From Tanytarsus gracilentus (lineage: Eukaryota > Arthropoda > Insecta > Diptera > Chironomidae): DNA of 64,000 nt. Each line of letters opens with the position of its first letter. Position 1 is the stretch's first letter. A program made the translations under genes and the position numbers. Positions 1-14,469 of this stretch are shown here, piece by piece. The notes below the pieces were generated by a model. That model had not been told where the DNA came from, did no database searches, and saw only the letters and a program-made list of their open reading frames with translations. The stretch is taken from assembly GCA_038502055.1 (NCBI GenBank), contig JAXRKN010000041.1:955001-1019000 (forward strand), written 5' to 3'.

Positions 1-3000
1 TATTTAATGTCAATAAAATACAATAAATTTTTTGAATTTTTTTTATTAAATTCTTAGGTTACAAAAATTTACTTCGTATATATATAGTCTATCAGTCTTC
101 TTATAACATTTATCACTCTTATTATTTTTTTTTAATATCAGGTAGGGATGGCAAATTTCATTTTGTCATGAAAAGGAAAAGTTCTCTTGAAAAAATTAAA
201 TAGACTTTTTTATCATATATTTAAAAAGAAGAATACAAAGGTTTACTTTAAAAACAAAACACAGGATAAAACATTAAAAATGTTAACTGAAAATTGTTTA
301 TTGCACTTCTTGTATTTTATGATGAAATAGAAATCATACATGAAACAATTCTGTACAGATTATTCTTAGTTAAAACCAATATATTTTTTGCTTTAAAGTC
401 CTGAAAATAAGAAAATTATAAAAATGTTGCAGCATTAAATTGCAATGTACAAAGAAAATACAATAAATTACTTACCTAAGGAAAAATCATATTTATGTTA
501 TGTAAAAACATTATGTTGCAAATAATTCATTATATATTTTTTTGTGAAAATGAAGAAAAATCATTATAGATAAGTCAAAAAGACGTTTATAATCTCAATA
601 ATTATTAAAGGAAAATTTCACTTGATAAAAAACAATACAGAGAGCCTCGGTAATGAAAACAGACTATAATGGTGAGATTTTTTTGAAAAAATATTTTCAA
701 AGCAGAGTGTAACGGATAAAATTTGCTACGGAAATGAATTGATAAAATAACAAAATCAAAGACAAATTTCAATGGTTTTTGGTTACAATTAACGCTTAAC
801 TGATAATACGTTTTATTATACCTATAAGTTTTGTTCAAATTTCCATATCAATCTGAATGAATTATAAAGAAATTAAAAGGTAAAACATATATTGCTTTTT
901 TTGGGTTTATTATTCAAAGAGTTTGCGGGTGAGATCGATTTCTAATGGGGTAAAAGTGATTGCACTAAGTTTTACGTTTTTAATTTTTTAATAACATATA
1001 TTGCTCATTGATCTCAACTTCTCGAGCGAGTATAATGAAAAAATCTCAAGCTGAGCAATAAAATTCGTCCTGATATAATTACGCAACACTTGTATAAAAA
1101 TGATTTTCTCAGGACACCCGGAAATTTGAAATTTGTTCATCATATTCGCTCAATTTTTAAAATTGGTTTTAGTGTCTAAACCCAATCTAGTTATATTTAG
1201 TTTATTTTGTAAATGTATCTTACTTTTTTGATTTTTCACCGTCATTATATTGGGAAGATTGTATTATTTTTTTCTGTTGTGCGCTGGTTGGGAAGCATTT
1301 TCTTCTTCTTTCTTTCTACGAAGTTATACTTAAGAAAAGTTGTACGATTACAAACATTAATCTTATTAAAAAATTCATTGTTTAAGATTTGATTTATTAT
1401 TTTTAAAATAGAAAATGCATTTTCTTTTTTCCTTCATTTTGCAGTGACAGTATAAATTAAACTAGATCAATAGATTATCATTGTTAAAATGGAAGGAGTT
1501 TTAACTAGTTTTGCTTATGAATATTTGTGTGTGTTTACAAACAATTTTTTTATAAATATGTTTTGGAATGACTTGTTTAAAAATATTGTGCTATCAAAAA
1601 TTAAGTAAAAATTAAATCAATTTTATGATTTTTACCTTAGATTTAGCAAAATCAAAAAGTTTTAGCTTATTTTTAATAATGAAATGAGATCTTAAACGGA
1701 AGACAATATTGTTTGGAAGTTATATAAGGGGGAAAAGAAGTGTTACTATATTAATTGATTAGTAACGTTGCAGCAAAATTATAAAAACCATTTTTACCAT
1801 ACTTTGCAAATAAACCTGGAAGAACAAAAAAATTAAAAAGTGACTGGATTGAGTTTCCGACATGTTATCAAGAGAACTAAAGAAAGTTGAATTTTCATCG
1901 TACTCTCTCTCTTTTATGCGAGTGATCTTTTACAACCATCAATATGTTATAGAAACTTTGTTTAGTTCATGCTTTAAAACTCAATCACAATCATTGATAT
2001 GTACCAATGTATAACTGTTATTATGCACAATACTGAAAATATAAGAATTAGTTGAAAATTAAAAAAAAAATAATATATGACTTGTTAATAATAGTAAAAA
2101 TCATAATTATACAATCAGAGAATAATTTAAATACTTTATTATAGAATCATAAACATAAAATCATACATTTTCCATATCCTTTTTTGTAGTGTGTAACATA
2201 AAAATTAAAATTTTTTATTCGAATCTTACTATTTCAAACATTTTTTCTGGTTAATTAATTTTTATAGGTAATAATGCTGGTTAATTAAATATAAGTTAAA
2301 AAGAAGAGAATAAAAATAAATAAATAATGGGAGTAGGTAGAATATATTAAGCTTATTGCATTAGAAAAAATGAGGAGCTTTAAATTATATTTGGAAATTT
2401 CAATCGCATTTCATATCATCATATTTTTTCAACTAATACAATGTTCTACATCAAATTACATCAAGTTTAAATATCAATATTACTTTAATCATAAAATGTT
2501 TATTATTTTCTAGCCAATCCTGCCTAAATTGAAGTCATATATATTATATATATTGAGCATTGACTTACTCTTACATAGATCTTAGAATGGACTTCAATTA
2601 AGCAGTTGTAGCCATAATTTTTCATTTCAAATATTTTTATATATAGTTCATAATTTTTATATTTTTCAAAAAGACAAAAATACACAAGATACAGAGGAGT
2701 AAAGATAAGTATGTTACTAAAATATAAAGCAAAAAGCTTTCACTTGCGAAAAGCGATAAATCTGAAGTTTGTGGTGAGTCACATTTTGGTAGTAAAAAAT
2801 TATAAAAACCCATCGTGTGTTTATAATTTCTGTCTTCTACACGAGCTTAATCGCATATGTGTGAATGTTGGCTGCGTGCACTAAGTGCTTTATAAATTAT
2901 ATTTAAAAATTAGTACGGAAAACACACCTCAAAAATACTTTATAAATATTAATAGTAATAATACATATATTTTTTTAAATCCCACCTAGTAGTAGCAGAG

Positions 3001-6000
3001 CGATGAAAGAAATTCTTTGTTTTTCCCTTAAGAGAGAACGAAAACAACACACATTTAAGATAAATTTAAGGACAAGGTGCAATGAATTCAAAAGCAATGA
3101 TAATCTATCCAAAAAATATTAAGATACTATCGAGTAAAAATTGATGTGATATTTAATGTATTATGTGATCTTATGGCATCTTCAATTTTAACGTTTTTAA
3201 TAACTAGGTTTTAATTTTTCTTCTTCAAATACTTCAAGATTTATAAAATTAAATTTGCCTCTCAATAATTTGTTGCTTGTGATTTTTCTCAATTGCAAGA
3301 GATTTTCCTTAAAAAGATTTGAGATGTCGTGGATATAAAGATACTCTCTGCAAAATTTAAATTTTATAACATTTTTGAGATTTAATTTATGTGTGTTAAG
3401 ATACTCTCCATGAGGTCCCAAAGTAATTTATTTTTTTCTTTTCGGTGGCGTCGTCGATTTAATGAAATGAAAAATAATTGAGAGAAAAATCGTCGGAACG
3501 ATTCATCAAAAAATTCGAGAAATATTTTGTAACTGAATTGGACCAAATGTACGAGAACTTACTAAAATTTTCTCTAGTACAAAAAACTCTTAAATGTGCT
3601 TCGTATGTATTGATTAAAAATAATAATAATAATAATTTAATGACACTTTCAAAAAAAAACTTCTGTGTGTATGGTAAAATAAAAATCATAAATATAAAAA
3701 AGTCTATTTTCTTTTTGTTTTTCAAAAATAATAAAATGTGAAAAAATAAACCAAGGAAAAAATCAAAAAATCAAAAGTCAAATTTTCATTGAGACCTATT
3801 TAGGGGAAGGCTACATAGAGGGAAGATGTTAGATACAAAAATTGCGTTGATGAAAGACAGAGAATAAATAAACTGTTTCACATATCAACGCCTTTTGCAA
3901 GATGTTATATCGATGTAAATTTATTTTGTGCCGATTTTCTCCTCTACCCGAGCTCTTTCTCATATTTTTCACTTCGCTTAAAAATTTCCATCATCATTAA
4001 CGAACGTTTGTGAATGTATATAAATATTTCTTATGTGATGCTCCAATTATCGTCCTTCATCATCATCGCTTTAAATTGCACATTAACATTTTCTTTCGAC
4101 TAGATATTTTTTCAGTTTATTTTTTTTAATTTAAATTAAGAAATTGAATTTTTATTCCAGATCTAATTTTCCATCTCAGAATCTCACAAAAGCAGCAGCA
4201 ATTATCACCCATATCTAAGTAAATTTACACTATGTGACCTTATGAATATTTTTTTAAATTAAAAAACAGAAATTTAATTTAAAAATTATGAATAGCTCGA
4301 AAAAGAATTTTAAATTTATGTCTGAGATCATTTTGTTGCATATCTTCAATTCTTCAATAGTGGATTGAACTTTATGAGTTCATTGTTCATCATGGAATGC
4401 TTGCGCAAAATATCCAAAAATGGATATTATTTGAGTAAAGTGAGTAGTTTAGCATCTAGGTATGGCTTGCAATGCAAAATGTCATAATTTTGGTATGAGT
4501 TTCTTTTCTTTAGTTTACTTTTTCAACATTTTACCTGAGGGGAGAAGAGATCTTAATTTTTTTTCTATAAAAGTGTGTCCCAAAAAAGGACTCTCCGCCA
4601 CAAAAGAATACCCATCGATCATTAAATTAATATCATTATAAATTTTCTCCACAATTCTAATCACTTCTTATCGTTTTTGGAATATCTTAAGTATTTTTTC
4701 TTTTATACTCTCATGAGAATTACATTATAGCATCTTTGCACATAAAAGTTGCGAATAAAATTATAAACTGGGTTATGATAATAAATAATTTTTTAAATTA
4801 ATATTTTTAGCTCAATAAATTCCTTAATTTTTTTTTCAAAATAAATCTAAGCATTTAATTATAAAAAAAATTAAATTTTATGCATTAAAACTAAGATTTT
4901 GACTAGAAATTTTCCTTTTTTATATTCTTTCTATCATATTTGATTTCTATCCCATCCGATATCATGCTGCGTATGTGTTTGTTTTGTAATATGTACGAGG
5001 GAAGGGCCATTTATGTAATCAGCAAGAAAAAATTTTACAAAAAACATCTCATTTAACATATTTTCATTTTGAATGTGCCGTAAAATTTTTTTCACTAAAC
5101 CATGCATTTCATTATTATTCTATACATCATTAACTACTACGAACAGAATTTTTCTCTTTCTCTGTGATTTTCCTTTTTATCGTTTAATAAAAAAAGCAGC
5201 ATCGCGAGAAGAAAACAGGAAAATCAATAAAATCATTCTCTGTAGATGTACTATGAAAAATGCTAGGAAAGTGACTGGAAATTTTCTTTCGGATCTGGCA
5301 TGAGCAAAATAAATCATAAAGTAAGGTTCACTCGATTTTTTGTCACGATTTTGTGAGTTTTAAAACATTTTCCTGTATGAACAACTTGTGATATCAAGTA
5401 CAGAAAAGTATATATTTATGAATGTAAGCGCCCGGCACATTTTGACATTGGTATGTGTGCAGAAGAGATGCAAAGCAAGTTGATTTGACTCTCTTTCTGT
5501 GGCACTGCTCTGTGTATTTTAATTTTATAAATTGTTATCACAAGGGTTGCACCGAGGACAAAGCATAAAAAGGGAATTGAACAGAAAGGAAATTTTTCAA
5601 CCCCTAGATATTATTATATTCAACATTGTATTGTGAATGTCTCGCTGAATGAACGTGTATATGTTGCGAAATATAAAATTGGGTATCTAGGAAAAGGTCA
5701 ATGATCCTTACTCTCTTTCTCTCTCTTCGTGCTCTGTATGTCTGTTACACTGTGCGCTTCTCTTCCCTTTCTAACCACACAAAATGTTCTCTTTCTCGCT
5801 TTTTGTCATCGTCCTATGCACATTTATATATTCTGAACCTCACTCTTTCTACTGCTTACATACGCGCGCATGTAAAAACCTGATTTATGCTTTTTGCTAA
5901 CATAGTTTAGAGCTCGGAGCTCTCAATTCTGATTAAATATTTTTTCCTCCTCACGCTATTAAATAATGTGTGCTGCATTTTTGAATGCCTAAAATATATG

Positions 6001-6709
6001 TGATACTGCATATGATACTATTATAATGAATTTCATAGCATGTTTTAGACAATGGCTGCAGTCTGATGATGTATAAAATGATGAACGAATACTTTGTAAA
6101 ATGAAGAAGATTCTATTGATGAATTTAATCACCTCATGTGGTGGTACATGCTAAACATGGTTTTAAGCCAATAACTGCGCATAAAAAATTCAAAAAATCT
6201 GTCTTCAAGATGGCTTCAAAATATCTCCCTCGTGCACTCATAGATTAAATTTGTTCGTGTCTCACTCATTAGCATATCGTAGTTAGATATTGGATTATAA
6301 TTATTATTATATTACTTTTTTTCATTCGTTCCCGTTATAGTTTCATGTATGAGTGTGAAGAATTCAATTTTGTTACTGACTGTAAAATAAAAAACAATGA
6401 AAAAGTAAGGAAATGATCAATTAAAATTATTACAAATTTACATTGCATGTTAGAAGGAAAAGAAAGGAAAAACTAGGGGAATAGAATAATTGAGGTTGAT
6501 TTCAAAAAATCAAAAGAATTATAAATATATATGTACATAACTGACCGGTTTTTGTTTTCTAACTTTTTTAATTAAAGTATTTTTATCATACCAATTTTTT
6601 TTTATAAAACAAAAAATGCAGCTTTAGACCATATATTTATGCTTCAAGTTTTTTTTTGTTTTTATAGAGGGTGGGTTTTTTTTAAAAAAAATACTAAAAA
6701 ATTTAATTT
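1..6709. other. Gene-poor AT-rich region
   Basis: No coding region, RNA gene or clear repeat could be supported here. Open frames are short (under about 95 codons), many lack an ATG, and none resembles a known family. The stretch lies directly downstream of the minus-strand ELAV-family gene, so part of it may be that gene's 3' untranslated region; ELAV-family genes in insects are known for very long neuronal 3' UTRs. That is inference: no polyadenylation site was confirmed. Confidence 0.5.
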
Positions 6710-7923
<1,214 letters not shown>

Positions 7924-9317
7924 TTTTCACTGAGATTCTTTCTCTATAAATATTGATTTTTTTACGTCTCTGTGATTTATATTTGCACACACAGTACGTT
8001 TTTTATATTTTATGGAGAAAATTATTTTCTTTTCTATTCGCGTAAGTTTCTAAAAGTTCTAGGAGCTAACTGTGAGACTTTATGAGAAAAGTAGGAGAGA
8101 TTTTCCGATTAAATTTTATTGATCAAATAGGAGTAGCAAGTAAGCTTTCCTTTCAACTTTTTGTATGTACTGTGTACGATGACAAGAAGAGTGCGACGAC
8201 GACAACGACGAGAGGGCGTATGTATGATTGTGTTGGAAAAATTTAGGCGATTTTTCAGATTCAATTATTATGAGCACAATGATTCATATTGCACTTTACT
8301 CCAACTCTTTTAGATAGATTATGTAGTTAGCAACACTTTTCACTAATTTTTTCCTACAGAAATAATAATTAAACCGTAAGAATTAAATAATTTGTATGAG
8401 CTCAAAATATTGATTTTTCACGAGAGTTACCGTAATTGAATAAGAGTTGCCAGAGTAGCTTGTTTGACTTCGCATCACCTTTTGATGTTTTGAAGGGAGA
8501 TGCGAAATGAAGAAAAAAATTAGGGGTGAATAAGCTCTTTAGCCGACAAGTTTCAATAAAATAACCGAACTCCTTTATTTATTTAAATTTTTCTTCCACA
8601 AATGCAATAAAATGTAAGTTTAAACTTTTTTAAGTTTGACAAAATTTTGAATTATGTGAGTAAGTTATAAGTTTATGTTGTACACAATTTTTGGCATTTA
8701 TTTATTTTCTTTTCTTCTCCAAAAATGACTTAAAATCAAACCAGCAGAACTAACAAATTAGTATTAATTTTTCAATTGTTATTTATTTTAAATGATTTTT
8801 TGAGGATGAAAAGGACAATATTTTTTTAAATTTTAGATTCTCCACAACGACATAAATTTTATTCGGTTTAATTTTAACATACCAATCCTTCATAATTATT
8901 CTAATTTTTTGACTTGAGAGAATAGAAATGCATCTCATTATTATCAATGGCACTAATTTTAATGAATCAAAGACATTTAATTAATTTATATTCGATGACC
9001 ACATTACTTTATAGTTTATATTCAAGTAAGGGAGAGTAATATTTAGATAAGCATCTTCGTATGAAAAAATACACATTATTTAGTTTCTTTAGAGTTTACT
9101 TTAAAAATAGTTAAAGTAGAGATCACATTTTTACTTTTAGTTATTGATCTCATTGACATATCTTAAGTTCTTTTTTTTCAACAACATAAATTAGACCGAC
9201 GATATTTCATACTGACTTTTTTCCTTGGGAGCGTAAACTTGCAGGTTGGTTGAAAAATTTTATATCCTGTTCTTTAAACTCTAACTAGAAATCCATGATA
9301 AAAATATTCATCCGATC
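7924..9317. other. Intergenic: fne-like 5' side and S6kII 3' side
   Basis: No coding potential was recognised. The segment should contain the 5' UTR or promoter of the minus-strand ELAV gene (towards 7924) and the 3' UTR of the minus-strand S6kII gene (towards 9317). A TTTATT string near 8573 would read AATAAA on the minus strand and could serve as a polyadenylation signal for S6kII, but it lies about 740 bp past the stop codon and is unconfirmed. Confidence 0.4.
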
Positions 9318-12300
9318 TCAGTTATGTCCTTTCTCTGCACCTCGTCTTCTTCGACGGGCCAATTCACTCATAATTACTGGACCCACGCCAATGCCGTGTG
9401 CTTGCGGCGAATTGATAGCTCGAAAAGTAGCATTAACAGCACCTTTAATATCAGTGATGTCTTTTGTTGTTGGTCGCAACTGCTGCTGCTGTTGTATCAT
9501 TAAATTCTGTTGTGAAGTGGACTGCTGTATTCGAATATCGAAAGCTTGCGCCTGTTTAACCGTCCATTGATGTCGGAGAATTTGAGCAGCAGTTGGTCGC
9601 TTGGCTGGTGAAATATGCATCATGTGAGTAATTAATTCCTTGACTTCGTGTGAAATTGTGGCCCAGCGCTAAAATAATGATTTTAGTAAGTTTTTCACTA
9701 ATGTTAATTTATCAATCTAAACTCACTCCATTCACAAGGTCAATTTGACTTAAACCAATTCTCTTTAAAATTGTTTCTGGGTCATCGTTTGGAGATGACG
9801 CAAAGGGCGTTCGACCGCTTAGAGTGATGTAAAGTAATACGCCTAAGCTCCAAATATCACAAAGTTGATCATATCCTTGCCTCTTCAGTACCTCGGGTGC
9901 AACAAAATTTGCGGTGTAACAGGGTGTCATTAATAATCCGTTGTCAGCTCGGAGCTGTTTGGCAAAACCCAGGTCACATAATTTAAGCGAATCAGGTGCG
10001 TGATTTATTGAAGCATACAGCAAATTTGAAGGTTTCAAATCCCTAAAATAAAAGATTTCAAAATTGTTTTCAAAAAGAATATAAAAATTACCTATGTACA
10101 ACACCATGGTCATGTAAATATGAAACAGCCGATACTACAGTCTTTAATACTGCGGCCGACTCTTGCTCACTGATCTGTACAGACAGTATTCTATCGAGTA
10201 ATTCACCACCTAAAATAGTTTTAATTAGAAACATGTTGAAATATAGTTGATGATGATAATTTGTGGTAGGGGTTCTTCGGTAAAAAAACGGTAAATTTTT
10301 GAGTAAAAGGTTCAAAAAAATATGATAATTTTAACACTTTTTCATTAAATATTTTGATTTTAAGTTTGTTGTTATTATCCTCAAAAAAATTTTAGTTGCA
10401 AAAAATTAAAGAATATATTTCTAGGTTTTATTGCAAAAATATTGCAGTCAATATGAACTATGAGAAAAAGTAAAAATCAAACGTACGACTACGTAAAAAG
10501 TAGCTGAAAAGTTTAACAGAGGATCTTAGTTTATTTTGTAGGACTCAGGTTCTTTTAAGCAACAAAATTAAAAAAACTCGGTAAATCGAAAATGCCTATT
10601 TGTGTAGTACCTTTTAAATATTCCATAACTAAGTACACTGAACGAGACGATGGCTCTTCGAAGACACGATAAAGTGTTACAATATTGGGATGGTTACCAT
10701 ATCTCAGAAGAATATCAACCTATGACAAAGAAAATACTTAATCACTTCCAATGAGGCAATAGTATCGCTTACCTCCTCTCGACAATCCTGACGTGATTTA
10801 TCAATAATTTTTACTGCAAATTGTTTCTTTGTCGTTTTATGCTCACATAATTTGCAAACCGAAAAAGTGCCTTTGCCAAGGACCTCTTTCAGAACATAAT
10901 CATCGTGTATGGAATGTGGCTGTGCACCAGGAATTTCATAAGAGTGGAATGATGACTGATTATTGTTCGTATTTCCAGCAACACTACCATCGAGGTTTTC
11001 ATCATCGAGAAGGCAAGGAGCAACAAATGAAAAACCTCGAAATATTTCGTGAGCACTAGCCGACACAGGAATACTGGGCGAGTCGTGTGGATCACGGTTT
11101 GTATAGTCCGAATCGAAATAGAAAGTATCGTCAGCGCGTGACACGGATGGTATGAAAGGTGCTCTCACTTTTTTCGCTTGAAGCGCTTCCCAATCGATTG
11201 TTGCAAAAAATTCATGGCGTTTAATGTCTTCAATGCCATTAGGACCAGCACCGAGTCGATTCTGTGGGTTTCTCTTAAAGAGTGCTCTCAACAGAGACTG
11301 AGCCTCGGGTGACAAATTTTCCGGCATGCCTAATTTAGTTTTCAAAATTTGATTCATCGTGTCCTGCCGATTTACACCATGAAACGGCAGGTTTCCTGTG
11401 AGCATTTCATACTAAAAGAAAAAAAATAAAAATTAACGCACGACATAATTTATGAACAAATGAATTTAAAATCACCATCAACACGCCAAAGCTCCACCAA
11501 TCAGCAGCAAAAGTATGACCTTTTCGATTGACAACTTCCGGTGCCATATATCTGTGTGTGTGTGAATTGAAATAAATCACATCAATTGAGTTATTATGAA
11601 AATTTTGTTTTTCTATCTTACTCGACCGTTCCACAGAAGCTGTAAGTCTTTGAATCGCCAAGTGGAATTTTTGAAAGGCCAAAATCAGTTAGAGCTATGT
11701 GACCGGCGGCATCAAGGAGGATGTTTTCTAGTTAATGAAAAAAATAAATGATTATTAATGAGAAATTTTTTCATTAACAAATTGCTTGATTTAAAGTGGA
11801 GCTTAATCGCTGTGGGTGTCGGCTGTGATGTTTTTGCATAAATTTTAGCGAAAGCTCAGTGAACTATTTTCAATAATAAAGTTAAAATTAGTAACTACCG
11901 GGTTTTAGGTCTCTGTAGATGATTCCTAGTGAATGCAGGTGATTCATAGCTAATGCAAGTTCCGCAAGATAAAACTTCACATCCTCCTCGGTAAACATGA
12001 CCTCCTTGCTTAATCGGGTAAATAAATCTCCACCTCGTAAGAAGTCGAGAATAAGATAAAGTTTTCCCGGTGTTTGGAAGGCATAGTGTAGTTTAACTAT
12101 GAAAGAGTGTCCAACGGCTATATCCGCCAGAATGTTTCTCTCATTTGTCGACCTCATTCTATCTTTAACCTTTAGTGTCGCTTTCTTAAGCACTTTCATC
12201 GCGTACATCGTACCAGCATCGAGGCCAACAACTTTTCTTACAAGAAATACCTTTCCGAATGAACCCTCACCAAGGACTTTGAGTAGTTCAAATTGCGATG

Positions 12301-13768
12301 GATCGGCTTTTTCATGTCCATCCTTTACCAAATCTCGAACCTCTACAACCAAATCTTCCGACTTCATTTCAATATCTTCCAAATCATCGTCATGACTTGA
12401 GATTTGAAGTTTATCCATTGTGTTGTTATTATTATTAGTATTATTGTTATAAATCGTGTTTTGAGGATATTTGCCACTAATAATCGATCCATCATCCACC
12501 ACCATCTCTAAGCTTTGATGATGCTGCTGAGACGAGCTCTAGAAGAGAATTTTTTCACCATTTTCGTCACAAAGTATTTGCTTCAATAAAATTTTCATCA
12601 TCATCATCTGCATGACATTTTAAAACATTCATCAAAAAAAAATTACGATAGGTTTTTTTAAAAAAAAGGGAGAGAAAAAGAGAAAAGAAATAGACAAAAA
12701 TTCACGTGCTAATTAAATATGAAAATATTCATTCAGTTCATCAATTTTTCCTTAAATTTTTAAAAAAATAACATTTAAAACGCACATAAATATCGGAAGT
12801 AATCAAAATCCTGAGGGTTTTTATAATTGAAAAATTTGAATAAAAAGTTTTTATTAAAAATTATGAATTTAATTTAATTTAATCATCAACTGAAAATAAG
12901 TACTGACGCACAATTGATAGTGAATTTAAGAACAAAAATATTTATTAAACGATAAAAACACATGCCAAGGATACTTATCCTCATGTATTCACAAACCCCC
13001 TCTGTTAGCTTTTATTGCTGATTGTCAGAGAGATATTTTTTTATAATCGATTTAACGACGAAACATAATATATATAAGAAGAGAAGAAGTTTTTTTACAC
13101 AAGGAAAACTCATAGATTTTTATGCAAGGAAAACACACAAATGGACTTAAATAATTGTGCGACTGCTAAAGTTAGAAAAATTTAAGGAAGGAAAAAAGAT
13201 TAATTAATCTCCTTACAAATGAATAATCATCAGAATTGCTGATGGCAAATGCTTGCGAAAAATAAATGTAAAAACAAGAAAAAAAACGTCAATTTCGTTC
13301 TTATTATTCGTATTGATTTTTGAATTTTTTTAATTATGTACTTGTGTGAGAAAATTACAATTTATTAATAGTATTGAGGTAAAGTTATCATTGCCGATTT
13401 CACATAATTTTATGTGTACATAAACTGTGTTTTTAATAATGTGTCATTTAAAATTGGAATTAGACACAAAAATAATGCATATATCGTCATTCAATATTGA
13501 GAAAAATAAATGGGCGGAGGAGAAGGTGCTTCAATCTTGTCGTTATCTGCTGTATAAAAATAACACTTTAGGTCATAAAAACAATACTGGAATTAAGATT
13601 GGATAACAAATTAATCGTGTTGGTAAAGTTTTATCGTAAAGACTTTTCAATTGGAGAACGCAAAAACAACAAGTTGTCAAAATGCGAATTTTAAGTATAG
13701 AAAATTTTTCTTACCGCGATTTCTTGTTGTGTTGGCCATATGTCTAAATCTTTTCTAGCTAATGGCAT
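9318..13768 (-). CDS. S6kII: Ribosomal protein S6 kinase II (p90 RSK), dual kinase domains
   Basis: Nine exons: 13768-13715, 12538-11899, 11727-11622, 11551-11476, 11411-10773, 10719-10611, 10209-10092, 10042-9727 and 9668-9318. Phases close exactly, giving 802 aa. RSKs are Ser/Thr kinases activated by ERK and PDK1. Exon 1 encodes [12 protein letters not shown], matching the MPLAxxxxPW-type start of RSKs and fixing the start. The N-terminal AGC kinase (from about 101) has GEGSFGKV, the MK lysine (133), YRDLKPEN and the T-loop YSFCGTVEY. The hydrophobic motif FRGFSF has its Ser at 420. The C-terminal CaMK-like kinase (from about 464) has GKGTFSV, AVK (Lys493), HRDLKPSN and the activation segment LMTPCYT (Thr620). 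The last 15 residues contain ELARRRRR, an ERK-docking motif. Oddities: the second domain has DLG (604-606) where DFG is usual, and an Asn run lies near residues 48-57. Confidence 0.95.
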
Positions 13769-14469
13769 TTTATCGGTATATTTGAATATTTTTTATTATT
13801 TTGCACTCTAAAAGACCATCGTCTACACTAAATTGCTGCACAAAATTATGCTAGAGAAAATTCCTATGTGTGACAATACAGTGAAATATTTGAGAGTACA
13901 CTGTCAAAAAGTTAGCCTTGTGCACGCTTAGAAAAAATTTAGGAAATTGTTTTCTTAAAATCTCGCAAAAACTAGCATAATTAAACAAAAATTTTAAATA
14001 AAAATAGTTTTAAATTTTAAACTTTTTATTAATTTTTCCTTTTTCTCTTTATTTAATTAATTTTTTTTTCCCGCCAAGCGACTGCAATAATTTTGCATAG
14101 TGTAATACACCAAACGAAATTATTTTAAGACACTGAGATTTTTCGACGGATTTTGTTTTTAGATTTTCGAATCCAAGTCACTAATTCATGTTTACAAAAA
14201 TTAATTTTGATAGTTTTTAAAAAGTTTAAGAATTGATTTGATTCAAGTCGAATAATGGTCAGTTTGCTCCCTTTTAATTTAAACTTTTTTTAAATCTTTA
14301 ATGAAAATCCTTTTTGTACATAGAAAATTTTAATAATGATATTTTTGTTTACACACTTTTTTGCGAAATCCCAATATGTAATTTTTGGATGGATCAATAT
14401 TTCAATATTTTTTTTCTATGAGTGTACAGCAAGAAATTGTGAAAAGCTAAAGATGTAAAAAATTTAATT
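13769..14469. promoter_or_regulatory. Divergent S6kII / trx intergenic promoter region
   Basis: About 700 bp separate the start codons of S6kII (minus, ATG at 13768) and trx (plus, ATG at 14470). Both proteins begin with conserved N-termini here, so both promoters, or one bidirectional promoter, and both 5' UTRs must fit in this interval unless there are upstream non-coding exons elsewhere. I see no clear TATA box. A T-run followed by CCCGCC (E2F-like) lies near the middle. Confidence 0.6.
14067..14078 (+). promoter_or_regulatory. E2F-like site TTTCCCGCCAAG
   Basis: TTTCCCGCCAAG differs at one position from the classic strong E2F/DP site TTTCCCGCCAAA. It sits in the interval between the divergent S6kII and trx start codons and is one of few GC-rich words there. 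Functional binding is inferred from the motif and position only. Confidence 0.35.

Noticed and set aside
1000..1065. Hairpin TATTGCTCA ... TGAGCAATA
   Set aside because: Only nine paired bases with a long loop, expected by chance in AT-rich DNA.
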